Of a stretch of DNA of 64,000 nucleotides, positions 13,801 through 23,275 are shown piece by piece (the stretch's first letter is position 1; every line of letters starts with the position of its first letter). The notes beneath the pieces are model-generated. The model had not been told where the DNA came from, did no database searches, and saw only the letters and a list, made by a program, of their open reading frames with translations. The stretch comes from Sthenelais limicola (Eukaryota > Annelida > Polychaeta > Phyllodocida > Sigalionidae), in assembly GCA_942159475.1 (NCBI GenBank), contig OW804102.1, forward strand, positions 33,300,873-33,364,872. The letters run 5' to 3'. Both the position numbers and the translations under genes were made by a program.

Positions 13801-14847
13801 ATCCTATGATCTCATTTTAATTCCTGGTTTATGTTTTTGGAATAACATCAACCAGGATTTGAAATGAATTCATAGGATTCATCGGGAGACCCTAATCGGG
13901 AGGCAATCGGGGGGCAAATCGGCTGTGTGTGGGCAGGGTTAAGTAGTATAAGAAGGTGTGTAACAGAAAAGTCAGCCCTGTTATACCATATTGTTATTGA
14001 ATGACCAGATAGATTGGTCAATACTTGTCACTGCACAAGAGAAAGAAATGTGCAATTATTCGGTAACTAAACCAATATTATATCATGTCGTTATACCGTG
14101 TATATTTAGTTTAGTAGGGATCCCCTGAAAGAACTATATTGCTACCATAGAAGAAGGCCACCCATTTTCAGAAGTAGAATATGATACTTTTTGCAATTGT
14201 ACTGTAATTGTACTGCCATCACTTCCCATTATATCTGCTAACAGGCTGAAGTCGTAATGATATGCGAAGCATTTATTAGCATTGCATCAAACACGCTCTT
14301 AATATGAATACATCTTTTATTTGCAGCAAAAACAATCGCTGACAAAGGAGATGGAGGAAGCCATACATTGATCTATACTGTCAGCGGTATCCTCAGTGCT
14401 CTCGCTCTTGCCGCCGTTCTCTTTATAATTGTCGTCTGCTACAAAAGAAGACAGTGGAGGACCGAGCGGAAAACTGCAGATGGCAAAGGTCGCTACCGAG
14501 ACATTACGATCATCCCGCGATTTGATGCAAGTGGAATGCGACGCAGGAACATGTACATGCCTTCAAGTTCAAGTTCGGGAGCTCACTCTAACTTAAAACC
14601 TGAACAGAGACCTCTCTATAACTGGCCGATCCCCTTACAGCCTCTACGCAGCAATGAAGATGGTGTTTATGCTCAAATTGACGCTAGGGGCGTTGATATG
14701 GAGAGACAGAGCCAAGAGAAGCTGAGGAATACTGCTGAAGTCTTTTCTCATCAACATCGGTCTGTCCGAGGGATCAACTCAACATTCTCTTCTAACTCTT
14801 CTCCTGTGCGATGGAACCCATTCAAGCTGAACACCTGGGACAATTAA
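2838..14847 (+). CDS. SEA/EGF mucin-like single-pass membrane protein, 8 exons, 698 aa
   Basis: Coding exons: 2838-3077, 8167-8252, 9213-9281, 10432-11132, 11972-12075, 12689-12905, 13547-13705, 14327-14847. All junctions are GT-AG, every phase matches, and the total is 2,097 nt (698 codons plus stop). Residues 1-20 are a signal peptide; about 20-109 are very acidic; RIKR at 148-151 is a furin-type site; 152-365 is a Thr-rich stalk full of Arg/Lys/Pro; a second basic run (RRRR, 362-365) precedes the SEA domain (about 368-450). That domain holds GSTIV at 422-426, close to the G-S-x-x-V SEA autocleavage site. The EGF-like domain has six Cys (479, 487, 494, 503, 505, 521; C4-x-C5 spacing). The membrane helix is 542-563, followed by KRR and a tail of about 135 residues. 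Likely a shed or cleaved surface mucin of epithelium or secretory cells. Domain order is seen; processing and role are inferred. I know no orthologue name. Confidence 0.85.
3598..3945. repeat. C-rich and CT-rich tract
   Basis: Irregular CGTCAGAACCCCGCC-type units with a long C run, followed by TCTC repeats from about 3858. Open frames on both strands are compositional. Confidence 0.7.
4544..4778. mobile_element. GGGTCA-end MITE family, copy 1
   Basis: 235 bp with inverted ends around TCAGATTTTCAGAAAATG; contains CAATACTAGGTA and AAATTTGGGTTATT, shared with three further copies at 20125, 46863 and 57635. It lies in intron 1 of the SEA/EGF gene. Confidence 0.7.
5380..5605 (+). repeat. Tandem duplication of ~130-bp unit
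   Basis: CCATGCAGGA-CAAGTTTTAGTC and AAGTAGCACTGTAGTAT occur twice, near 5415 and 5550, in intron 1 of the SEA/EGF gene. Confidence 0.65.
5600..5840 (+). mobile_element. Possible retrotransposon C-terminal scrap
   Basis: The 71-codon frame ending at 5835 contains RNRNYSVFTKPELWNSLHPS, like the terminal LWNSLP block of many non-LTR retrotransposons. Too short to classify. Confidence 0.3.
6290..6960 (+). mobile_element. Penelope-like element reverse-transcriptase fragment, frameshifted
   Basis: Two frames read as the thumb end of a Penelope-like reverse transcriptase: ILDTKVYFKPTDTHELLHRE in one frame, then FRGILKSQITRFHKICN in the next, and further down FGYRRNPNICNML. The family normally has all these in one frame, followed by a GIY-YIG nuclease, which I do not see. 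Frameshifts and stops make it dead. It lies in intron 1 of the SEA/EGF gene. Confidence 0.65.
7430..8060. repeat. CT-rich low-complexity tract
   Basis: Long polypyrimidine stretches of TCTC, CCTC and CCCTC in intron 1 of the SEA/EGF gene, ending about 100 bp before exon 2. The 150-codon plus-strand frame here is low complexity (Pro/Ser/Leu), not a gene. Confidence 0.8.
8413..8973 (-). mobile_element. TTAA-target MITE family 1, copy 1
   Basis: Ends AGGTAAATGCCAGCATT and, inverted, ATGTAAATGCCAGTGTC, flanked by TTAA (8409-8412, 8974-8977); 561 bp in intron 2 of the SEA/EGF gene. It is in reverse orientation to the copy at 21128; both contain AACCATGTTCTTTCT. Confidence 0.75.
9440..9678. mobile_element. 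MITE, TAA target duplication, intron 3 of SEA/EGF gene
   Basis: About 27-bp inverted ends (GCCGGGCCCACACATTCAAG) are flanked by TAA at 9437-9439 and 9679-9681. The element is 239 bp and non-coding. The 3-bp TWA target suggests PIF/Harbinger-type mobilisation (inference). Confidence 0.8.
10432..11132 (+). CDS. Exon 4 of the SEA/EGF gene: Thr/Arg/Pro stalk with cleavage-type site
   Basis: This single exon encodes residues 133-365. It enters by the acceptor ending at 10431 and leaves by the GTAGGC donor at 11133. It begins with a short basic segment ending RIKR, then runs of Thr broken by TRP, KRP and RPR motifs. Such an arginine-rich stalk is unlike ordinary Ser/Thr/Pro mucin repeats. The 9-bp unit ACAACAGCA (encoding T-T-A) repeats about eleven times near 10918-11010, and an AAC run at 10826-10850 encodes poly-Thr. 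Both are simple tandem arrays and probably vary in length between individuals. Confidence 0.8.
11160..11552 (+). repeat. ~400-bp dispersed repeat, copy 1
   Basis: It begins just after exon 4 of the SEA/EGF gene and matches 50970-51383 on the opposite strand (shared TTTTACCCGCTAGTACTTTT, CTGTTTTTGTTCTTATA, CCAATTTTTAGATTTAAAA). It contains a hairpin GGTAGTGGCAGCCACTACC with GC-rich arms. Confidence 0.7.
12100..12370 (+). repeat. Dispersed repeat, copy 1 (with 19085-19320)
   Basis: TATGTGATGTGTTA, GATATTATCATATTTGAAA, CAATGATTGTAACATT and CCTCAGGATAACC occur in the same order in both copies. In intron 5 of the SEA/EGF gene. Confidence 0.55.
13739..13939. mobile_element. MITE that is nearly all inverted repeat, intron 7 of SEA/EGF gene
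   Basis: Arms of about 65-85 bp begin CCCTGCCCACACACAGCCGA and pair across a short centre. Flanks read TAAG on the left and TTAA on the right, again a TAA-like target. The end motif GCCCACACA is shared with the 9440 element, so the two may be relatives. Confidence 0.75.
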
Positions 14848-15116
14848 TTTCTTCATTAATGTTTTGATGGGTTAGTGCAGCGATTTTGCTTTAAATGTGT
14901 TTCCCATTATGATTAAGGCTTGGTCATTTTGAAGCTACAAAAGCGCGAATTTGCCATCTTTGAGCTGCAGTGTTGTGGAAGGTGTCTCTATATGTTTGGC
15001 AGCATTTGGAACAGTATTCCAAGCCAGTTAAAGCCTTGGAAAATATAAATTGGGATTGTGTCACGGGTATAAAATAGTTTAATTGGATTAAGAAAAGCTT
15101 TACAAGTCCTTAATTA

Positions 15117-15346
15117 GCGGAACTCCACTATAGGTAAAAAACGGCGCCAACAGGCAAAATTCGTCGCCGGCATTTCGGAAAATTCGGAAAATTCGACATG
15201 ACTAAAAATTCTAGTGGATGAGGGGGTAAAATAGGTTGTTGGTAACACATTTATTTGTTGCCAACAATTGCAAAATATCTAACTTGATTAGATATTTCGT
15301 CGCAAAAAATTCGTCGCAGCCGTTTTTGCCTATAGTGGAGTTCCGC
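15117..15346. mobile_element. MITE, TA target duplication, 3' of SEA/EGF gene
   Basis: Inverted ends GCGGAACTCCACTATAGG are flanked by TA (15115-15116 and 15347-15348). It is 230 bp, with AAAATTCGTCGC sequences near both ends. Non-coding. Confidence 0.8.
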
Positions 15347-16984
15347 TATAACCACCTCCCATCCCCGACAGGTGCGGGTATTGAGGCTCGTTCTAATGTT
15401 GCAGAGAGAAAGATTTAATGTAATTAAGGTTAACATTTCTACCCGTGCTCACATTGGCAAACTTGTAAAGATAATGTAAAGGACGAATTTAAAAACATCA
15501 TTTTCATATCAGTCTCCATAAGATAAACCTTCATAATTCTGACCCTTAATAGTAGTTGGGTCGAATGTGTGACATTCTTATAGGGATAATGGTAATTTCT
15601 GGTCACAGGATTTTCCAGACAGAAGAGTAGTTTTCTGGAAAGAGCGTGTATACAATGATTCAATGATATATTGAATCATAGAACCTAGAAGAAATTGATA
15701 CATGAAAAATATAATGAATCGGGTCCATATAAGATAAGATAATGATTTTTGTATTGCTTCGTCCTTGATGGTAATCCAGAGATTGGCCTTGCCCTCTAAT
15801 ACAATCCCATATTGTAGTTGTAACCGTAAAATACACTACAAAAACAAACTTAGTTAGCACCTGCATGACTTGAGCTCGGCCAACAATTGCCTACCAAATA
15901 CTACGCACTCATACTACACACAAACCTACACGCACACATGTATACACCATCTCTCCACTCTCTCTCATACATCACTTCTTCTCAAATGTTCACCCCACTC
16001 ACGCCTATCATTAAAACACAACCTTAATACTCTAAATACGGTTTATCTACAACTCGCCCATTTCTCAATTTTTATATCTAATTTTACCAAAAAAAACTAA
16101 TTTCAACTCATTTTGCCTAAATTTAACCTACTCTCAATTGTATATTGTTTAAAATTCTATAATCGAAATATACAATTTTAATTCCCTACACATACCTCAC
16201 TTTACTTATTTCATCGACCTAGTAGTCATATTGGGGTTATGGCATATTTCTTTATATTCTTTTTCGGAGGAGGACGAGGGATATGATAATGATATATTCA
16301 TTTTCGAATCTCCTTGGGCAAGTAATGATTACACAATCTAACTATTCAATGATCTTTATTTTTTTTGTATTCATTTCCAGAAGATTTCATTTTAACTGGG
16401 TATTAAAAAATTCCCGTTTGGGGTTCTTCATTTTCCCCAGTAATTCACGAGTAACCGGTCTTCAATGAGTAAAATAAAATAGAGAATAAGTGTTAATCAA
16501 AAACGCGAACATTAATTTGTTCGTCAATTACGTCAGTGGTGCGTTCCATAACCACTGTTAATCTGTTGTTTGTGTAATTTAATTATTCAAACCAAAGTTG
16601 ATGGGATATTATTAATGATCCATATGTCAAAATGCTTCCAAGGGTTCTACCATGAACTCCATGCTTGCTTTACATGTATAGGGAAATTGCTATTTCCAAC
16701 ACTTTTTTTAACATTTTGTGAAGTACGCCCTCACCCATTAGAATGTCCTTGTGTCGCCCTATTATGTTAACATTGGTTTCTATCTGCGCTAATCATAGGG
16801 GTTCAACTATGGAAATAATAATTTTAATAAAACTGAACCAAATGAATTCTGAGGAATCAGAAGAGACAGGTTTAGTTTCTTGCTTACACTTGTCTAATAG
16901 CTTGAGTCAGACAGAACCTTGTAATCTGGGTATGTTATTAATAGCTGTTAGTGATTGGTTAATTTTGTCAATACATTTGTCCTG

Positions 16985-17165
16985 GGGATGTGGGGTGGTT
17001 GAGTGGTCTCAAACGTTGGGCATCAGTGGCATGTTGTGGGTTCGAACCTGGGCGCAACTGCAATTTCACCTCCTCCCCGCCCCACCTCCCTTCCCCAGGT
17101 ACTATGGGAAGACCACCGGTTAGGTGATCTAGTCCTGGTAAATAAATGTTTTAGAAAATATGTCG
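16985..17165 (+). repeat. tRNA-derived SINE
   Basis: A-box GGTTGAGTGGTCTCAAAC and B-box GGGTTCGAACC stand at tRNA spacing, followed by a C-rich body and an AATAAATG tail. It abuts the family-2 MITE at 17169. Confidence 0.55.
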
Positions 17166-17168
17166 TAA

Positions 17169-17704
17169 AGGTGCAGTCTCAGTTAATACGCCCAATAATG
17201 AGCTTACCAAATCTACTAATTTTATGACTTATAAGAGTGAATTTATCATTTGGGTTAGAGAGAGTTATATAAATTTAAACCCCGGGTCCACTAAGCAGAC
17301 AGACGACTGGCGAACTTGCTTGCAAGCGGTTCCGCCAGTGGATATGTGTGGCCGCCTAGCATCCGGTAGCGCATCAATTGGTGACTGGGCCAGTCCTCCG
17401 TCTCCTTGGTGGACACCGGGTCTTACCCTCAAGAATAATAGCTGCTCTTATCATACGTTTAACACACGAATTTGAAGTTGAATCGACCGAGAGAAACGGC
17501 CGCCGGTATAGCTACCACAGGAAAATAATTTGGCGAGTGCCCGAAATATGAATGTGGACTTTTTGGAAGCCAGTCCTTGTAGCAAAAACAACTGGACAAA
17601 AGCCTCCACAATTTTGGTCAAATGACTTTTCGATGGGTTGGGAAAGAATGTAACATAATTTTGAAGATCTGTAGATTTAACCATCGTTAACTGAGAGTGC
17701 AGCT
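17169..17704. mobile_element. TTAA-target MITE family 2, copy 1, with nested MITE
   Basis: Ends AGGTGCAGTCTCAGTTAA and, inverted, AGCTGCACTCTCAGTTAA; right flank TTAA, left flank decayed to GTAA. A second foldback of about 150 bp (17279-17425; ends near GGGTCCACTAAG and GTGTCCACCAAG) is inserted inside it. Confidence 0.65.
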
Positions 17705-18365
17705 TTAATTGTCCCTTATATATAGATCTATCCCATCCATCCTATCTTGCCTCTTAACTAGAAATATTGCATAATGAACTTTTGAATATAATTATGAACA
17801 AATGGTAGAGCAACTAAATGTGAAGATATTGTAACATCTGTGAAACTTTATGAATGCCTCTTCAATTTGTAATTGTTAGTATCTAATATGCCACAGAGAA
17901 GCATTTTTCCACATTCGTTTTTAATCCGACTTGTGTTCATGACTGGTGTCTCGTATTCCATCTCATTGGATTCATTTATTACATTCAAGATTACACAAGC
18001 AATTTCTTTTTTTCAATTTGTGCCAATTTCCTATCCATTACCTCCACGAGTTAGTTCATTATAATGTTGATGTCATCCCATTGGAATAGATTATAAGATT
18101 GACTTTTGTATAACATGAATATCATAGCAACAATCTCACTTCATAAGTATGTTAACAAATAAAATTGTTCACTGCTTTTCGATAGTCCGATAGATCCATG
18201 TTGAATTTATTGTGAAACAATGTATAAAGTGATTGTAAAAATGACTCATTGATGTTAGATACATATGTGATGTTAAGATAATGGGTATCGCTAAGGCAAT
18301 CTCAATATAGAGAGTGATAATGTGATAGATTTGACAGTTTTAATATCATGCACCAGCCACTATTA

Positions 18366-18614
18366 GTGGAGCAGCAATGGGCCCAAAAATGTGAAATACC
18401 ATGCATGAAAAAAACACCACCATGGGTCATATATCAAATTAAAGCTTAGAACCTTAGCTATAAGGATCTGTGACATTAGGTGCTCGCAGTGTGGGACGTA
18501 ATTGACAAATTGCCAAAATCTGAAGGTACCTTGGAAACCGTTTTTCAGCTATAGATTTGGCTAGTACCGTGGTACATCCAAAATTAAGGCCTTTTGGGGC
18601 CTGTGCTGCTCCAC
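18366..18614. mobile_element. MITE, TA target duplication
   Basis: Ends GTGGAGCAGCAATGGGCCC and, inverted, GTGGAGCAGCACAGGCCCC, flanked by TA on both sides; 249 bp, non-coding. Confidence 0.75.
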
Positions 18615-19084
18615 TATATATATATACATATACTTAATAAAGAGATAAAGAGCTTCTGCATGCGAAATGTGCTATACATATGTTAGTCAATATCTCATAC
18701 AATGAAGGGCATAGAACGATTTTTGCGGGATTGAAGACCTCTTGAAATTGGAATGAAACTTTGTGAAAACTCGATGGTTTTTAGACCTTCTTTCATTTGG
18801 ATCATCTTTGAACTGGTTATTGCTATGAAAGCTCTTCATATGTTTGTTTCTTGAAAGGGAATTATAGCTAAGAAGAAGAAACATACCTGGATAATATCTA
18901 AAGCTTTAAAATACATCTGGGAATTCATATGCAATTAACAACGGGAATGCATGACTATATATAAATCCCACATACCCTGGGGACATTATCTAAAGAAATG
19001 ATTGTTCTTGGAGCAGTTGTTAAACACAAATTTCCAGACCAAAGCCTTTATAGTCTTTAACCCTCATCATAATTAGCCCCTCTA

Positions 19085-19320
19085 ATGAGATATATGTGAT
19101 GCGTTACAAAAATGGATTTTAGGATATCATCATATTTGAAAAGATGAGATGGAGCCGATTCCAATGATGGTAAACATTAAGACATCTAATAAATATTTAT
19201 CTATTGTGCTATGCTCCTTGATGGCCCATCACTAGTAATACATGAATAGATTAGTACTGTACCCCTTAGGATAACCTCAGATATGGATGAGTACCTTCAA
19301 AATACGATCTTGAAATTGTG
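19085..19320 (+). repeat. Dispersed repeat, copy 2 (with 12100-12370)
   Basis: Second copy of the same element (GATATCATCATATTTGAAA, CAATGATGGTAAACATT, CCTTAGGATAACCTCAGATA), in intergenic DNA. Confidence 0.55.
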
Positions 19321-20124
19321 TACATTTATTCATGCTACTACAAGGGATAAATACCTCAAAATGAAAACACTCTAAGAAAGGGTTTCTGTGAAAAACAAAT
19401 TTGAAAGGTATCATTGTGTTGCGACTTGTACTCATTTGCCTGTAACACATCACATATTTTCTCATCACACTCAGGGGATGATTGATGATAGCGCATAGAC
19501 ATGGCATTGTATAATAGCTTTCCAGAGGCATCTTCAAATTCTATGATTCATGAATTGTGATATTATGAATGGGATACAAATATTTATTGTATAACAGGAA
19601 AGGTTCGGGTCTGTATTATAGGTGCACAAGATTGTGATGCAATCGAAATGGTCATTATTTTCTGCTATTAGGATATGGAATTATCGAATATTTTCGTCAG
19701 AATACAATCAGGTGGGGCAAATGGAAAGAACTGGGGCATGAGAAATCTCCTTCCTTAGCTATCTTTCCTTGCTAAGCAGCTGGTAAGGAACTTTCAGGGA
19801 AGGAATTTGCTATACAGACATTGCTGATTTGTATTCCAACAGTAGGAATCTCCTAAGTAAATATTTGTTATGCAACAGGCTGAAATATGATGTTGTGTAA
19901 CATGTATAACATGTAGCTCTATATTATGTACACGTCTGTTATTTGGGAAATGCACACGAATAAAAACAGGGATTCTTTTTTGAATAGTTGATGTTCGTTC
20001 GGTCTCTTTACTCTAGGCACTCAAACTTATTAGATCATGGTCCATTGGATGGATTGGTCCGTTTTATGATCTTGGTCCATTGGAAGATCTAAGTCGGACA
20101 TCGGGCAGTGTTCAATACATGTAT

Positions 20125-20359
20125 GGACCAAGTTGTCAGAAAATGTACAATTGGCAGCTAGTAAAATTTGCTACATATTAAAGGCTGACAAATGATAATA
20201 CTATCCATGTATATCTGAATATATTTGGTACTGCGTTGAATAAAATAGATCATTTCAGTTATGTTGTACCTTTTTAAACCACATTTGTTGTCTTGAATTT
20301 GGGTTATTTAAGAGGATTGGTAAAGACGAAATTATGTACATTTTCTGCCGACTTAACCC
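20125..20359. mobile_element. GGGTCA-end MITE family, copy 2
   Basis: 235 bp, same length as copy 1. Contains GTCAGAAAATGTACAATTGG at the left and ATGTACATTTTCTG at the right, with the shared AATTTGGGTTATTTAAGAGG block. Confidence 0.65.
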
Positions 20360-21127
20360 GCACATATGTCCATATTCACGTTATACCAATATATGCTCAG
20401 CTTCCGTTTGCCTGAATTTTCGTTGAACCTGAACCTTTTGCAATTTCCCTGCAGACTTCGAACTAAATGTATCTGTTCTCTTTAGCTGAATTTTCGGTTA
20501 ACCTGAACTTTTTCTGATTTCCCCTCAAGTTCAGGTTAAGTGGAACATAGTTGCGGGGACGACTCATAGGGAGTCCGAATTAAGGGCCCTGGTTCTAAAT
20601 ACGGAGGCGGCTCATCCCAGAGGTGATCAAGAGATGGAGTTGATGTATGTATACACTCTCTTCGAGACCTACTTAGAGTTTAACATCAAAATGACCCAAT
20701 GGTATCCCTACGGCAAGCCGCTCCAAGTAGATCTCCAATAGAGTGTAACTCTTGTTGAATCGTTCAGTAGGCGAATCTAGGTTCTGCTGTCTCGTGGATC
20801 TGTCTCGTGGATCGTTCATAAGCGACTATAGGTTTTCTTCGCTAAGACTTGTATCCGAGAGAACTATAAACTGATAGGTGTTATGGGAGGTTTTCTTGAG
20901 CAAGATGGAACAAACAAGGGCATTACGGACAGCCAGGTTTATTATGAACCAACCCACATTAATCAGTCATATTTATACTAAAAGAGCGGACCCAAAGCAG
21001 TCCTTTTATTTCCGTTAGGCGAATCGTTCAACGTTAGAGAAATATAAGCCCCCCCCCCCCACCGCCACCCCCACCCAGCGATTCTGCAACAGTATACAAC
21101 CCCGAAAGACGGAAAGCCTTCATTTAA

Positions 21128-21695
21128 AGGTAAATACCAGCGTTGTCAGCACTGCAGCTGGCGGGAATTCAAGGAACTAATGCATGAAACAAGAGAAGTC
21201 AATATATTTTGTTCAAACTTTGTCTTGAGAAAGAACATGGTTAGGGGAATAGAAAATGCCTAAAAAACTGGATGTTATCATATTATTTTGTGTTTTAGGG
21301 ATGAGTGAAGTTTTAAATACTTCCATTCACTATTGATTTCAATGGGGGAAACTCATTGTGATACAAGTTTAGCTGAATAACTTTTTTTTAGTTCAATGAC
21401 CCCTTAATTATTTCTTTAATTGAGAGGGTAGAATAACATGGCAGCAATGTATATGCAGATTTTAATGAATATATTGCTATATTGAGGAAAATGTAGAAAA
21501 TACCCGTTTTCCCATATATAGACTTCTATAGTGAACAGTAGTAAATTTCAGTGGTCCCTGAAATAAAAACTAATCCAGTGTCATTATATTTTTGGGGGGC
21601 TTTTTGGGTTCCCCCAACCATGTTCTTTCTAAATCCAAAGTTTAAAGAAAATCCCATGATTCATTCATTTTTGTATTAAACACTGGTATTTACCT
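21128..21695 (+). mobile_element. TTAA-target MITE family 1, copy 2
   Basis: Ends AGGTAAATACCAGCGTT and, inverted, AGGTAAATACCAGTGTT, flanked by TTAA (21124-21127, 21696-21699); 568 bp. TTAA duplication suggests a piggyBac- or Kolobok-type mobiliser (inference). Confidence 0.8.
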
Positions 21696-22790
21696 TTAAC
21701 TTCAAACACAACAGTTGGGTCCTGGATTGTGTATCTTATCATAGTTATACTTTTAATAAAAGTTTATAATTCCAATCGATTTTATTTCCATCTTGACCTT
21801 TGGTGTTTGCTGAGATCTACCATGATACATTGCATGCGCCACTCAGATGTGGGGCATCCTGAAACACCCGTATGCTCTGATTGACACCATTCGTGTAATA
21901 TTATGCAGACTCTTGTATATAGAGAGAGACACGTACTCATACAAATGTATACATACGGTGTGTATGGTCAATTCCACCGTTGGGGAGAATTTTACATAAT
22001 GAGCAATATCTTTTGATACAATTCTTTTACAATATTTTAACCATAACGAATGGCTTCTGTGGTGAAAATGAAGTAATGGGCATCCTTTTTATTTGCATCT
22101 GCGATGAATATTTAGAAAATTATGGCTCCAAAACCCCATTTTTAACCCATTTTAATCTTTAAATATTGAGTGTGTATAATATGAAGGTCCATATATTTAT
22201 CCTACTCTAATTTCATGCTATTTCTCCTTTGGTGTTGTATTACTAAAGTCTTTAGGCATCAAATCATGACAAAGAGAATAAATACATGATATTTTGAAAT
22301 AATCGTAAATTCTGTTAATTAATATCTCAATATTAATCATTTTTCACACTATGGGAATTCCAGTGTTAATCTTTAGGCGTCGATTATTTTCTTAATAATG
22401 GGTGTAGCCTTCCCAAACTTTCAGGACATACCCAGGGCTGCCATACCTATGTACTGCATAAATTACACAGTATTTCAAGCAGTTTGGATTTTTACAATGG
22501 AGTTCCATTCTATATTTATTATAGGTGCATAAAATTTGATCATATGTCATCAGATATCACTGAAAAAATATTAAAAAAGTCCCGCTGCCCCGCTAATATC
22601 ATGCGGTATTTAGGCCTACTGACATTGTTGAATTACAACGTTCATACCATCGCGGCTATTTTTTGAGCTAACCATTCTATAGAGAATTTAATCTAATCGT
22701 GTGCTTGTTATTATGATTTTTTATGATCATGGTACCAGAATAACGGGTGGATTACTGATCGCGGGGATTTGCGCAGCTTTCACTTAGTGT

Positions 22791-22836
22791 GTTGATATGC
22801 TTCGCAGAGAGCCAAGGCTCCATGAAGCATATCAAC
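22791..22836. repeat. Two-tier hairpin
   Basis: TGTTGATATGCTTC pairs perfectly with GAAGCATATCAACA; the 20-base loop itself contains GAGCC-AA-GGCTC. Isolated, with no flanking repeat seen. Confidence 0.6.
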
Positions 22837-23248
22837 AGAGCTATTTTTAGACAACTACATTTTTATGGTACGCGTACTATATGAATATTTTCATAGCATC
22901 TCACTTATAGCATCTCTCATATGGAATGCGCATATAATAAATACATACATGGTATTCATATTGATTCATATATAGTACTCAAACATAGTATTCACTGACG
23001 TTATTGACAAATTCCACATTATATTCCTTCCCACCACTATCACCTTCTCCTTCTCCAATCTCTCTACCTTCTTTTACCAGCATTTTGACACAAACATTCA
23101 TAAATACAGACATACTTGATTAAACTATAAGAACTTTGCATCGCACCCTCCCCCTCCTATGTGATCCCCAAGTGATTATCTGTTATTACGTTACGTTAAT
23201 TACAAGGAAAGACAGTAGGAGATATGACCAATATGCAGATTGTACATA

Positions 23249-23254
23249 TTTATT
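23249..23254 (-). other. AATAAA polyadenylation signal of copy C
   Basis: Consensus hexamer on the minus strand, 22 bp past the stop codon. Confidence 0.6.
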
Positions 23255-23275
23255 CGTCGCCCTTCCCATCTGTTT

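Larger units (their letters stand above)
17705..23275. other. Gene-free interval between SEA/EGF gene and copy C
   Basis: Apart from the listed repeats it holds a C run near 21050, short TCTTGGTCCATTGGA repeats near 20035-20090, and a pair of related TTTTCGGTTAACCTGAAC-like blocks near 20430-20535. No exon was supported. Confidence 0.5.
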
